From an uncultured Blautia sp. (GTDB lineage: Bacteria > Bacillota > Clostridia > Lachnospirales > Lachnospiraceae): a stretch of DNA of 13,554 nt. Location: the NCBI GenBank assembly GCA_900539525.1, contig UQCM01000074.1, positions 1 to 13,554 of the forward strand, written 5' to 3'. Every line of letters begins with the position of its first letter. Positions within the stretch are counted from its first letter, which is position 1. The notes beneath the pieces are model-generated. The model was given only the letters and a program-made list of their open reading frames with translations. It had not been told where the DNA came from and searched no databases. The position numbers and the translations under genes are program-made. Positions 1 to 6,671 of this stretch are shown here, piece after piece.

Positions 1-2
1 AG

Positions 3-75
3 TGCGCGATCAGGGGTTCGAACCCTGGACACCCTGATTAAGAGTCAGGTGCTCTGCCAGCTGAGCTAATCGCGC
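3..75 (-). tRNA. tRNA-Lys (anticodon CUU)
   Basis: Read on the minus strand, this 73-nt segment folds into a complete cloverleaf. The 7-bp acceptor stem is GCGCGAT/ATCGCGC with discriminator A at position 3. The D arm is GCTC/GAGC, the anticodon stem is CCTGA/TCAGG around loop CTCTTAA, and the T arm is CAGGG/CCCTG around TTCGAAC. The anticodon CTT (plus-strand positions 40-42) reads the Lys codon AAG. The bases after the discriminator read CT, so a CCA end is not encoded and must be added after transcription. The gene is transcribed leftwards, out of the window, and could be the first of a tRNA cluster; only its own promoter side is visible. Confidence 0.97.
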
Positions 76-112
76 TTGCGTTATTTTTTTGTATTTCCTT
101 GACGCAAAAAGA

Positions 113-141
113 ATTATATATCATGTTTCCGCAAAATGCAA
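113..141 (-). promoter_or_regulatory. Promoter of the tRNA-Lys gene
   Basis: On the minus strand a -35 element TTGCAT (136-141) and a perfect -10 TATAAT (113-118) are separated by exactly 17 bp. This places the transcription start about 30 bp before the tRNA 5' end at 75, typical for a stable RNA gene. A T-rich tract lies upstream of the -35 on this strand's opposite side. Confidence 0.85.
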
Positions 142-196
142 GTACTTTTTTCAAATTTTTCAATTTTTTTATTTTCACAATTTTATAATGCCAGGG

Positions 197-220
197 GACA
201 AATGGAAAGTCTCATTTGTC
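197..220. repeat. Inverted repeat upstream of the AI-2E promoter
   Basis: Perfect 8-bp arms GACAAATG (197-204) and CATTTGTC (213-220) are separated by 8 bp. An outer TGCC (189-192) and GGCA (222-225) can extend the pairing with an asymmetric internal loop. It sits about 24 bp upstream of the -35 hexamer at 244, where an activator or repressor dimer could bind. There is no U-run on either side that would make it a terminator. Its function is not established. Confidence 0.5.
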
Positions 221-243
221 GGGCAACTCATTTTATCAAAAGC

Positions 244-272
244 TTGAATGAATATACGAAAACAGATATAAT
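244..272 (+). promoter_or_regulatory. Promoter of the AI-2E family gene
   Basis: A -35 TTGAAT (244-249) and a perfect -10 TATAAT (267-272) are separated by 17 bp. The expected start near 279 gives a leader of about 70 nt before the ATG at 349. This is one of the best sigma-A type matches in the window. Confidence 0.85.
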
Positions 273-300
273 AAGTAAAAAGCAATCTTCTCATGTAAAC

Positions 301-314
301 GCCCTGTACAGGGC
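301..314. promoter_or_regulatory. Perfect 14-bp palindrome in the AI-2E leader
   Basis: GCCCTGTACAGGGC is a perfect palindrome with no spacer, lying about 22-35 bp downstream of the predicted transcription start. Because it has no loop it is a poor RNA hairpin, and it looks more like a DNA operator for a dimeric repressor. No regulator is assigned, and chance occurrence cannot be excluded. Confidence 0.4.
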
Positions 315-348
315 AGTTATCAAAACAAAAGAAATGGACGTGACTTAG

Positions 349-1587
349 ATGGATGAAAACAGATTAAAGAAAACACCACCGGCTGCCTCCGGGCAGAAAA
401 CAGAAACAAAAAACGAATCTACCCGCTTTCTGGCAAACAGTCATTATTTTACGATCTCGATCTATGCGATCGCCGTCATTTTTGTCGGTGCAGTGATCAT
501 CAAGCTGTTTGTCTCCTGGGACGACACAATGATGACATTAAAGAATGTCATCAACGTCCTGATGCCCTTTATCATCGGCGGGCTGATCGCTTTTATTCTG
601 AATCCTCTGATGCAGAGACTTGGCGATTTACTTGGAAAGCTTTTTCATTTAAAGGATACTGCTTTCCGTAAGATCCTGTCGATCGCTCTCGCCTATGTGC
701 TGGTGATCGGACTGATCGCTGTTGTTTTCTTTGGCATTATGCCGCAGCTGGTCAGCAGTATTACCGACCTGGTAAATTATATTCCCAGAGCGGTCAATGA
801 TATCTATCACTTCGTAGATAACCTGGAAGAGCACTTCCCGGAGCTGGATATGGATGTGGTAAGGACTACCATCAACAATGCACTGCCGGATGTCATTGCG
901 TATATGCGTGATTTTGCGACGAACCTCGTACCTGCGCTCTATCAGGGATCTATGATCGTTGTACAGTGGCTGCTGAATCTGATCATTGCCATTATCGTTT
1001 CAGTATATATGCTTTCTGACAAGAAGCCGCTGAAAAACTCGCTTCGGTCCATTGTCTATGCCTTCGTACCTGTGAAGCATATTACTACCGTCGTAGAGAT
1101 CCTTCGTGAGGCGTATAACCTTTTCAGCAGCTTTATCATCGGGAAGGCTTTAGATTCAGCAATCATCGGCTGTCTGTGCTTTTTACTGATGTCCATCCTT
1201 CAGCTTCCCTATACCGTGCTGATCAGTGTGATCGTAGGGGTCACAAATATGATCCCTTACTTCGGCCCTTTCATCGGTGCCGTTCCCGGCGTTGTGATCC
1301 TGCTTTTGATCTCCCCGGTCAAGGCTGTGATCTTTACTGTTCTGATCCTTGTATTGCAGCAGTTTGACGGGCTGATTCTCGGTCCGAAGATTCTGGGAAA
1401 TTCTACAGGATTAAAGCCTCTATGGATCATCATTGCCATCACCATCGGAGGAAAGATCGGCGGAGTACTCGGCATGTTTCTCGGTGTACCTGTGGTAGCC
1501 TTTTTGCGCTATCTGGCAAACCGGATCCTGGCCCATCAGCTGCATAAAAGGCACCTGCTTGAGGATCAAAGTGAGCCTCTGGAATGA
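349..1587 (+). CDS. AI-2E family transporter (permease, UPF0118/PF01594 type)
   Basis: This 412-residue polytopic membrane protein has a hydrophilic N-terminus of about 30 residues, a first membrane pair near 35-55 and 65-85, and a further segment near 108-130. A soluble stretch of about 130-200 precedes a C-terminal bundle of helices. Two signatures identify the family: PYFGPFIGAVPG at 303-314, and the GPKILGNSTGLKPLW block followed by a Gly-rich helix at about 345-380. Family members include TqsA/YdgG (proposed AI-2 exporter) and Na+/H+ antiporter-like proteins, so the substrate cannot be named. The ATG at 349 follows directly after an in-frame TAG (346-348), which excludes a longer protein. 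The ribosome binding site is weak (GGA at 336-338). The gene is monocistronic between its own promoter and a terminator. Confidence 0.9.
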   Translation: MDENRLKKTPPAASGQKTETKNESTRFLANSHYFTISIYAIAVIFVGAVIIKLFVSWDDTMMTLKNVINVLMPFIIGGLIAFILNPLMQRLGDLLGKLFHLKDTAFRKILSIALAYVLVIGLIAVVFFGIMPQLVSSITDLVNYIPRAVNDIYHFVDNLEEHFPELDMDVVRTTINNALPDVIAYMRDFATNLVPALYQGSMIVVQWLLNLIIAIIVSVYMLSDKKPLKNSLRSIVYAFVPVKHITTVVEILREAYNLFSSFIIGKALDSAIIGCLCFLLMSILQLPYTVLISVIVGVTNMIPYFGPFIGAVPGVVILLLISPVKAVIFTVLILVLQQFDGLILGPKILGNSTGLKPLWIIIAITIGGKIGGVLGMFLGVPVVAFLRYLANRILAHQLHKRHLLEDQSEPLE

Positions 1588-1637
1588 TGATGCAGTGTGT
1601 GTATTGAAACATGTTACCTTTTACCGGGCAAATCGTA

Positions 1638-1684
1638 AGCGGAGCAGACTTTTCTATTTGCAAAAGCCTGCTCCGCTGTTTTAT
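1638..1684 (+). terminator. Rho-independent terminator after the AI-2E gene
   Basis: A long stem pairs AGCGGAGCAG (1638-1647) with CTGCTCCGCT (1668-1677). It continues inward, after one mismatch, as CTTTT (1649-1653) with AAAAG (1662-1666), and is closed by an 8-nt loop. GTTTTAT follows on the plus strand. On the minus strand the flank is not U-rich, so it terminates AI-2E transcription. The same stem starts only a few bases after the stop codon of the convergent small gene and could protect that mRNA's 3' end. Confidence 0.85.
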
Positions 1685-1821
1685 GACTTTTTCTTTCCTT
1701 CCTTCTCCAGTAATCTGCTCACCTCATCGAGGGATTTGCGAACTATCAGCAGTTTTTTGTTCAGTCCCGGCTTCTCCATCACCGCCTGACCGATTTTGTC
1801 CTGAATTGTCCGTTTTCTCAT
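1681..1821 (-). CDS. Small basic protein of unknown function (46 aa)
   Basis: I do not recognise this protein. The reading frame starts MRKRTIQDKIGQAVMEKPGL and ends KEGKKKS. It has 14 Lys/Arg against 6 Asp/Glu, and its second half (about residues 20-41) looks like an amphipathic helix with Leu/Ile/Val at regular spacing. There is no signal peptide or membrane segment. The start is supported by a ribosome binding site, GGGAGGT on the minus strand about 4-5 bases before the ATG. It lies 48 bp downstream of trmB on the same strand, so it is probably cotranscribed. Its stop codon almost touches the AI-2E terminator stem. The SLDEVSRLL stretch recalls small Spo0E-like proteins, but the diagnostic SQELD order is absent, so that is not claimed. 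Confidence 0.6.
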   Translation of the reverse strand: MRKRTIQDKIGQAVMEKPGLNKKLLIVRKSLDEVSRLLEKEGKKKS

Positions 1822-1869
1822 ACATACCTCCCGAATGATCCTTTTGCAGAGACTCCTTTGTCCCTTAGC

Positions 1870-2532
1870 TCATTCTATGCGATTTCCCTCAGAATGTGTG
1901 ATGATCATCTTATAGATCGGATTTCCCATACCGGAGAACTTCTCCTCATACTCTGTCATCACATTTCCCTCCATCATCACTTCATCATGGTGCAGATCAA
2001 AGGTGCAGGCATCCAGATGCCACCCGGCCTCTTTTGCTTCCTCCAGCGCAAAGGTAAACAGTCCCTGATTGTCTGTCTTAAACTCCACTCTTCCATTTTT
2101 CGTCAGAATCTGGTCATAGCGTGCCAGAAACTCTCTGGATGGAAGGCGTCTCCTGGCATGGCGGTCCTTTGGCCACGGATCTGAGAAATTCAGATAGATG
2201 CGCCCCACCTCGCCAGGCGCAAAGATCTGCGGCAGGTCACGGGCATCCACACATAGATAGTAGAGGTTCGGGATCTCCTCTGGCTTCTCTCTCTTCTGGA
2301 CCGCACGCAGAAGCACACTGGTATAGCGCTCGATTCCCACATAATTGATATCTGGATGACGAATTGCCATCTCTGTGATAAACTGTCCCTTTCCCATCCC
2401 CACCTCAATATGAATGGGATTCTCATTTCCGAAGACCTCTTTCCATCTTCCCTGCTGCTTTTCCGGATCATGGATGACCAGCGGGCTGTTCCCCACCACC
2501 TCATCCGCTCCCGGTATATTTCTCAAACGCAT
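1870..2532 (-). CDS. trmB: tRNA (guanine(46)-N7)-methyltransferase TrmB
   Basis: This 220-residue protein has the full length of the bacterial TrmB family. The enzyme transfers a methyl group from S-adenosylmethionine to N7 of G46 in the variable loop of tRNAs, in the cytoplasm. The Rossmann-type SAM-binding loop IEVGMGKGQF is at 42-51. GIERY at 66-70 follows the second strand. The family signature NFSDPWPKDRHARRRL is at 115-130, and the C-terminal substrate motif MTEYEEKF is at 192-199. The ATG at 2530-2532 is preceded by AAGGAGG (plus-strand 2541-2547), 8 bases away. It is divergent from the ATPase operon and is followed on the same strand by a small basic ORF. Nothing suggests damage; the identification is firm. 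Confidence 0.97.
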   Translation of the reverse strand: MRLRNIPGADEVVGNSPLVIHDPEKQQGRWKEVFGNENPIHIEVGMGKGQFITEMAIRHPDINYVGIERYTSVLLRAVQKREKPEEIPNLYYLCVDARDLPQIFAPGEVGRIYLNFSDPWPKDRHARRRLPSREFLARYDQILTKNGRVEFKTDNQGLFTFALEEAKEAGWHLDACTFDLHHDEVMMEGNVMTEYEEKFSGMGNPIYKMIITHSEGNRIE

Positions 2533-2568
2533 GGTATCTTCCTCCTTCTGCTCGTAACTGTCCTGTTT

Positions 2569-2597
2569 ATCTTACCCGACTTTTTTCATCTGTGCAA
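2569..2597 (-). promoter_or_regulatory. Promoter of trmB
   Basis: On the minus strand a -35 TTGCAC (2592-2597) and a -10 TAAGAT (2569-2574) have a 17-bp spacer, predicting a start near 2562 and a leader of about 30 nt. A short inverted repeat, GTCAT-TTT-ATGAC (2607-2619), sits just upstream of the -35, between this promoter and the divergent ATPase operon. Confidence 0.7.
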
Positions 2598-2717
2598 CCC
2601 GTATAAGTCATTTTATGACATGAGCAAAAGGAAGACCTTTAAGAGTTACACAATCTTTCTCAAAATCCAAACATCATTTTTGCACTATTTTTCTCTGGAT
2701 TTTTTAGGAAAAAGGTG

Positions 2718-2725
2718 TATATTAT
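2718..2725 (+). promoter_or_regulatory. Possible -10 region of the ATPase operon promoter
   Basis: The AT-rich stretch at 2718-2725 contains overlapping -10 candidates, TATATT (2718-2723) and TATTAT (2720-2725), about 27-34 bp before the first ATPase ATG. No convincing -35 exists at 16-18 bp; TTGCAC at 2680-2685 is too far upstream. The operon must have a promoter in the 220-bp gap between trmB and 2752, but its exact position is uncertain and it may depend on an activator. Confidence 0.3.
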
Positions 2726-2751
2726 TAAGAAAAAAACAGGAGGGACAGACT

Positions 2752-3063
2752 ATGGATATGATTGTAGACCGGTTATCGGCCATCGAAAATGCCGCCACAC
2801 GCATGATTGATTCGGCCTCGCTGGAAAAAGATCAGCTGAAGGAACAGTTTCAGACAAAGACCGAACAGTTTGATGCCAGGATCGACCGGGAAACGCAGCA
2901 GAAGCTAAAAAGTCTTCAGGAAGAGCTGGATGCCCGGATGGCAGACGAGCTTTCCGGCCTGAAGCGTGATACCGAACATGCCATCCGCATGATGGAGAAA
3001 GATTATGAAACCAACCATGAAAAGCTGGCCGGAGAAATTCTTCAGAAAATGTTAAAGGAGTAA
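2752..3063 (+). CDS. V-type ATPase peripheral-stalk subunit, G/H-like coiled-coil protein
   Basis: This 103-residue, highly charged protein is predicted to be almost entirely helical. Long runs of Glu/Lys/Gln with spaced Leu/Met, from about residue 20 to the C-terminus, suggest a coiled coil. In V/A-ATPases such a protein (NtpF in Enterococcus, AhaH in archaea, G in Thermus) pairs with subunit E to form the peripheral stalk that holds the catalytic head static against subunit I. Identification rests mainly on shape and on being first in a complete ATPase operon, because such sequences are poorly conserved. The ATG at 2752 is chosen because AGGAGGG (2738-2744) lies 7 bases before it. The frame stays open upstream to 2356, but that part crosses trmB antisense and has no ribosome binding site. 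Confidence 0.8.
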   Translation: MDMIVDRLSAIENAATRMIDSASLEKDQLKEQFQTKTEQFDARIDRETQQKLKSLQEELDARMADELSGLKRDTEHAIRMMEKDYETNHEKLAGEILQKMLKE

Positions 3064-3067
3064 TCGT

Positions 3068-4108
3068 ATGGGAAATCTCTTAGCTTACAGTGGAACGACC
3101 ACGAAAATACGGGCCATAAAGAGCCGGCTTCTCACAGATGCAGACTACCGGGAGCTGGCAAACATGTCAAGTGTGACAGAAGCGCTGGCCTGGTTAAAAA
3201 AGCATCCTGCATATCGGGATCTGTTTGCAAATGTGGATGAGTTTTCCCTGCATCGCGGCGATATTGAAAAGATGCTGACAAATGCCATCTATACGGATTT
3301 CCGGAAAATCTACTGCTTTTCCCCTGTGGAACAGCGGAAATTTCTGGATCTTTATTTTCACCGCTATGAGGTCACGATCCTGAAGACCTGTATGCGCATG
3401 GTGTTTGACCATCGGGATGTTACTCTGAATCTGAAGATTTTTGAGGAATTTTTTCAGAAGCATTCCGATATTAATCTGCAGAAGATTTCCGCCAGCAGAA
3501 CGATCCATGAATTCGTGGAGAATCTGAAGGGTTCGATCTATTACCATGCGCTGCACCGCCTTTCTGATATTAAGGATCCCACACTCTGGGATTATGAAAT
3601 GGCGATGGATCTCTTCTATTTCAGATGGCTCTTCCGATCCGGTGCAAAGGGAATACCGAAAAGTCAGCTCGGGCATTTTCAGGAGGCATATGGAACGAAG
3701 ATGGATCTGCTGAATGTCTGCTGGATCTACCGCTCTAGGCATTACTTCCACATGTCAGATACCGAAGTGTATGCGCATCTGATCCCGGTAGAGCATCATC
3801 TTCACACCGGTGACATACGCAGTCTCGTTGAGGCTTTAGATCAGGATGCATTTGCCGCAGCTATCTCACAGACCTATTACGGAAAGCATTATGAAAACTA
3901 TTCCGTACAGAATCTGGAGGAAGCCTATCACCAGATCCGCCAGCAGGTACAGCACAAGGCGGCAGCGAGGGATCCTTATTCCATCGCTACGGTAATTTCC
4001 TATCTCTATGACAAGGAACGCGAAATCGATAAAATCACAACTGTCCTGGAGTGTGTCCGGTATGGACTTGGCCAGGCAGAAACGCTAAAGTACATAAATA
4101 TAAAATAA
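3068..4108 (+). CDS. ntpC: V-type ATP synthase/ATPase subunit C (AC39/V0D family)
   Basis: This 346-residue soluble, mainly helical protein matches the AC39 (vATP-synt_AC39) family. In the complex it is the funnel-shaped adaptor that seats the central stalk (D and F) on the proteolipid ring. The N-terminal region has the family feature of an Ala-Tyr-Ser start followed by a conserved helix around 13-33 containing IRAIKSRLL. The C-terminal block ISYLYDKEREIDKI (about 309-322), then a VRYGL element near 329-333, corresponds to the family's Y-x-x-x-KE-x-E-I pattern. The ATG is 4 bases after the previous stop, and AAAGGAG overlapping the end of that gene serves as ribosome binding site. Its place directly before subunit I differs from the Enterococcus and Thermus orders, where C follows E. 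Confidence 0.92.
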   Translation: MGNLLAYSGTTTKIRAIKSRLLTDADYRELANMSSVTEALAWLKKHPAYRDLFANVDEFSLHRGDIEKMLTNAIYTDFRKIYCFSPVEQRKFLDLYFHRYEVTILKTCMRMVFDHRDVTLNLKIFEEFFQKHSDINLQKISASRTIHEFVENLKGSIYYHALHRLSDIKDPTLWDYEMAMDLFYFRWLFRSGAKGIPKSQLGHFQEAYGTKMDLLNVCWIYRSRHYFHMSDTEVYAHLIPVEHHLHTGDIRSLVEALDQDAFAAAISQTYYGKHYENYSVQNLEEAYHQIRQQVQHKAAARDPYSIATVISYLYDKEREIDKITTVLECVRYGLGQAETLKYINIK

Positions 4109-4110
4109 CA

Positions 4111-4168
4111 GTAACTGTTCAGAGCCATGCAGATTCATGAATTTTTCGAATGGGATCTGAACGTTTAC
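4111..4168 (+). repeat. Intercistronic hairpin between subunits C and I (repeat copy 1)
   Basis: GTTCAGA (4117-4123) pairs with TCTGAAC (4156-4162). Extending outward, GTAACT (4111-4116) can pair with GTTTAC (4163-4168) with one mismatch and one G-U. The 32-nt loop contains the palindrome ATTCATGAAT, and an alternative CAGAT (4130-4134) with ATCTG (4155-4159) pairing is possible. No U-run follows, so it is not a terminator. The left arm TAACTGTTCAGA is identical over 12 nt to the sequence just after the subunit I gene. It ends about 20 nt before the subunit I ribosome binding site AGGAGG (4188-4193). Confidence 0.65.
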
Positions 4169-4202
4169 CAATAATAAAAACAAGATAAGGAGGTGTTAAC
4201 CG

Positions 4203-6140
4203 GTGATTGTCAAAATGAAGTTCCTGAGTATTACAGGACCGAAAGCTGACATTGACCGCGTGGTAAATGAATATCTTTCAAAATATGAGATTCATTTGGA
4301 GAATGCCCTGTCAGAGCTTAAAAGTGTAAGAAATCTGAAACCATATATCGCCATCAATCCTTACAGGGAATGGCTGACAAAGGCGAATGCGTACACACAG
4401 CTTTTACAGGACAGCACATCTGCATCCGCCAGTCCGATAACTGCAGAGGAGGCCATTGATATCCTGCAGTCGCTGGATAAGCAGATCGACGCAATCAACA
4501 GCAGACGCACACAGCTGGAGGAAGAGCAAAAGAAATTCGAGAAATCCTTAAACAGTATCGAACCATTCCTGGGGTTTGATTACAACATCCACCGCGTACT
4601 CGAATTCCGGTTTATCAAATACCGTTTCGGTAAAATCGCAAAGGACTACTACGACAATTTCGAACGCTATGTCTACGACAGTCTGGACACGGTATTTTGT
4701 AAGTGCCACAGTGATGATCAGTATGTCTGGGGCGTTTATTTCGTTCCTTCCGGACATGCCACGAGGCTGGATGCCGTATTTTCATCCATGCATTTCCAGC
4801 AGATCTATATGCCGGATCAGTATGAAGGCACACCACAGCAGTCCTTTGAGACGCTGAAAAAAGAAATTCAGGACTGCACGGCCCGGATCGAAGAATGCCG
4901 TCAGGAAACGGCACAGATCCTGGAGTCGCAAAGGGACAGACTCCTCGCAGCCAGAGACCGTCTGGAATCTCTTTCCACCAACTTTGATGTCAGAAAGCTT
5001 GCTGCATGTACCAGCGGCAAAGATGAATCACAGGTGTTCTATATTCTCTGCGGCTGGATGTCCGAGGACGATGCGAAAGCCTTTGAGCGCGACATTACCG
5101 AAGATGAAAGCCTGTACTGCATTGTGGAGGATGACAAAAACAACGTTATCAGCAAGCCGCCCACGAAACTGAAAAACTCCAGACTGTTCCGGCCCTTCGA
5201 GATGTTTGTCCGTATGTACGGACTGCCTGCCTACAACGAGCTGGATCCTACCGTTTTCGTAGGACTGACCTACGCCTTTATCTTCGGCGCCATGTTTGGA
5301 GATGTGGGACAGGGACTCTGTCTGCTGATCGGCGGTGCCCTGCTGTACCATTTTAAAAAGCTTGATCTGGCAGCGATCATCAGCCGCGCCGGATTCTTCT
5401 CCACGATCTTCGGCTTTTTATATGGAAGCTTTTTCGGATTCGAAGACCTGCTGCCCGCAGTATGGCTGCGACCTTCCGAAAGCATGATGACTCTTCCGTT
5501 TATCGGAAAGCTGAATACGGTATTTGTCGTAGCGATTACCTTCGGCATGTTCCTGATCCTGGTAACCATGATCTTTCATATTATCAATGGTCTCAAAGCA
5601 AATGATGCAGAAAATACCTGGTTTGACACCAATGGTCTGGCAGGACTGGTGTTCTACGGCGCCGTCGTTGCCGTGATCCTGCTCTTTATGACAGGAAACC
5701 GACTTCCGGCCGGCATCGTGCTTGTGGTCATGTTTGCTCTTCCGCTGCTTCTGATTATCTTAAAGGAGCCGCTTTCGAGGCTGGTGGAGAAAAAGAAAGA
5801 TTTTATGCCGGAGGAAAAGGGTATGTTCCTCGTACAGGCTGTTTTTGAAATGTTTGAGGTTCTTTTGAGCTACTTTTCAAATACGCTGTCCTTCGTCCGT
5901 ATTGGAGCCTTTGCCGTGAGCCACGCAGCCATGATGCAGGTCGTTCTGATGCTGGCCGGTGCTGAAAACGGTGGCTCACCGAACTGGATCGTGATCATTC
6001 TCGGCAACCTTTTTGTATCGGGAATGGAAGGTCTGATTGTAGGAATCCAGGTACTGCGTCTGGAGTATTACGAAATGTTCAGCCGCTTCTACAAAGGAAA
6101 CGGCCGGGAATTTAAACCCTTTGCCAGAAAAATGAAGTAA
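4203..6140 (+). CDS. ntpI: V-type ATP synthase/ATPase subunit I (a subunit)
   Basis: This is a 645-residue two-part protein. A cytosolic N-terminal half (about 1-345) contains coiled-coil segments near 85-120 and 215-260 and binds the peripheral stalk. A C-terminal half carries about seven to eight membrane helices starting near 350. The half-channel arginine is R566 in LSFVRIGAFAVSHA; a second conserved arginine is R619 in VLRLEYYEMFSRFYKG. These residues face the Glu of the K ring during ion translocation. The start is GTG at 4203: AGGAGG (4188-4193) is 9 bases before it, while the next in-frame ATG (4215) is 21 bases away, and the GTG start gives the family's usual VKM beginning. The gene is flanked on both sides by related intercistronic hairpins. 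Confidence 0.96.
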   Translation: MIVKMKFLSITGPKADIDRVVNEYLSKYEIHLENALSELKSVRNLKPYIAINPYREWLTKANAYTQLLQDSTSASASPITAEEAIDILQSLDKQIDAINSRRTQLEEEQKKFEKSLNSIEPFLGFDYNIHRVLEFRFIKYRFGKIAKDYYDNFERYVYDSLDTVFCKCHSDDQYVWGVYFVPSGHATRLDAVFSSMHFQQIYMPDQYEGTPQQSFETLKKEIQDCTARIEECRQETAQILESQRDRLLAARDRLESLSTNFDVRKLAACTSGKDESQVFYILCGWMSEDDAKAFERDITEDESLYCIVEDDKNNVISKPPTKLKNSRLFRPFEMFVRMYGLPAYNELDPTVFVGLTYAFIFGAMFGDVGQGLCLLIGGALLYHFKKLDLAAIISRAGFFSTIFGFLYGSFFGFEDLLPAVWLRPSESMMTLPFIGKLNTVFVVAITFGMFLILVTMIFHIINGLKANDAENTWFDTNGLAGLVFYGAVVAVILLFMTGNRLPAGIVLVVMFALPLLLIILKEPLSRLVEKKKDFMPEEKGMFLVQAVFEMFEVLLSYFSNTLSFVRIGAFAVSHAAMMQVVLMLAGAENGGSPNWIVIILGNLFVSGMEGLIVGIQVLRLEYYEMFSRFYKGNGREFKPFARKMK

Positions 6141-6177
6141 CTGTTCAGACAGGTCTGTGGACTGCTGTTCTGAACAG
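6138..6177 (+). repeat. Intercistronic hairpin between subunits I and K (repeat copy 2)
   Basis: CTGTTCAGA (6141-6149) pairs perfectly with TCTGAACAG (6169-6177). Inside, CA-GTC (6150-6155, one bulged G) pairs with GAC-TG (6160-6164) around a TGTG loop, giving a long compact hairpin. It begins directly on the stop codon of the subunit I gene, so TAACTGTTCAGA (6138-6149) repeats the C-I gap copy exactly. The downstream sequence is A-rich, not U-rich, so read-through is expected. About 35 nt separate it from the subunit K ribosome binding site. Confidence 0.75.
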
Positions 6178-6224
6178 ATAAAAATCTTAAGAATAAAAGG
6201 ATTATTAAACAGGAGGATTTTCTT

Positions 6225-6671
6225 ATGACTACTTTAGTTTCCGTAACCTTAATTATCGCATTGGTACTCAGCATCATCGTTCCCTTCGGTGCATTTCTGA
6301 TCGGGGAGCGAAACAGGGGGCGTTACAAAACATCCCTTGCCGTAAACTGTTTCTTCTTCTTCGGTACACTGATTCTCGCCAACATCATCGCATTCACCGG
6401 TGACGGTTCCGTAGCTGCCGCTGCAGGAGAAGCTGCGTCCGAGGCTTCCGGCCTGGCTACAGGCATGGGATACCTGGCGGCAGCACTTGTTACCGGACTT
6501 TCCTGTATCGGCGGCGGTATTGCAGTTGCCAGTGCTGCAAGTGCTGCTCTCGGTGCGATCAGTGAGGACCAGAGCATCCTTGGTAAGTCTCTGATCTTCG
6601 TAGGACTTGCAGAAGGTGTCGCCCTGTACGGACTGATCATCTCCTTCATGATCCTTGGTAAATTAGGCTGA
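6225..6671 (+). CDS. ntpK: V-type ATP synthase/ATPase subunit K (proteolipid, c ring)
   Basis: This 148-residue hydrophobic protein forms the rotating membrane ring. Four hydrophobic segments are visible at about 3-27, 38-58, 82-110 and 121-146. The last two form a canonical c-subunit hairpin: a Gly/Ala-rich helix ending in GAISED, then a helix with the ion-carrying Glu130 in GLAEGVALYG. The first pair does not show the Gly-rich pattern of a second c hairpin, so there is one Glu per polypeptide. The Gln that binds Na+ in the Enterococcus ring (Q110) aligns with Val101, and the residue after the Glu is Gly rather than Ser/Thr. That favours H+ over Na+, an inference only. AGGAGG lies 9 bases before the ATG. 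The stop overlaps the next ATG. Confidence 0.93.
   Translation: MTTLVSVTLIIALVLSIIVPFGAFLIGERNRGRYKTSLAVNCFFFFGTLILANIIAFTGDGSVAAAAGEAASEASGLATGMGYLAAALVTGLSCIGGGIAVASAASAALGAISEDQSILGKSLIFVGLAEGVALYGLIISFMILGKLG

Noticed and set aside
184..189. TATAAT hexamer as an additional promoter for the AI-2E gene
   Set aside because: No -35-like hexamer lies 16-18 bp upstream in this AT-rich tract, so it is likely chance.
136..348. 70-codon open frame upstream of the AI-2E gene
   Set aside because: It covers the -35/-10 promoter and the inverted repeats, has no ribosome binding site, and its sequence is low-complexity Phe/Ser/Lys without family features.
1681..1821. Assignment of the small protein to the Spo0E-like family
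   Set aside because: The size and an LD-containing helix are suggestive, but the conserved SQELD spacing is not present.
2356..2751. Upstream extension of the first ATPase gene's reading frame
   Set aside because: It is antisense to the start of trmB and runs through the trmB promoter; the strong AGGAGGG site positions the true start at 2752.
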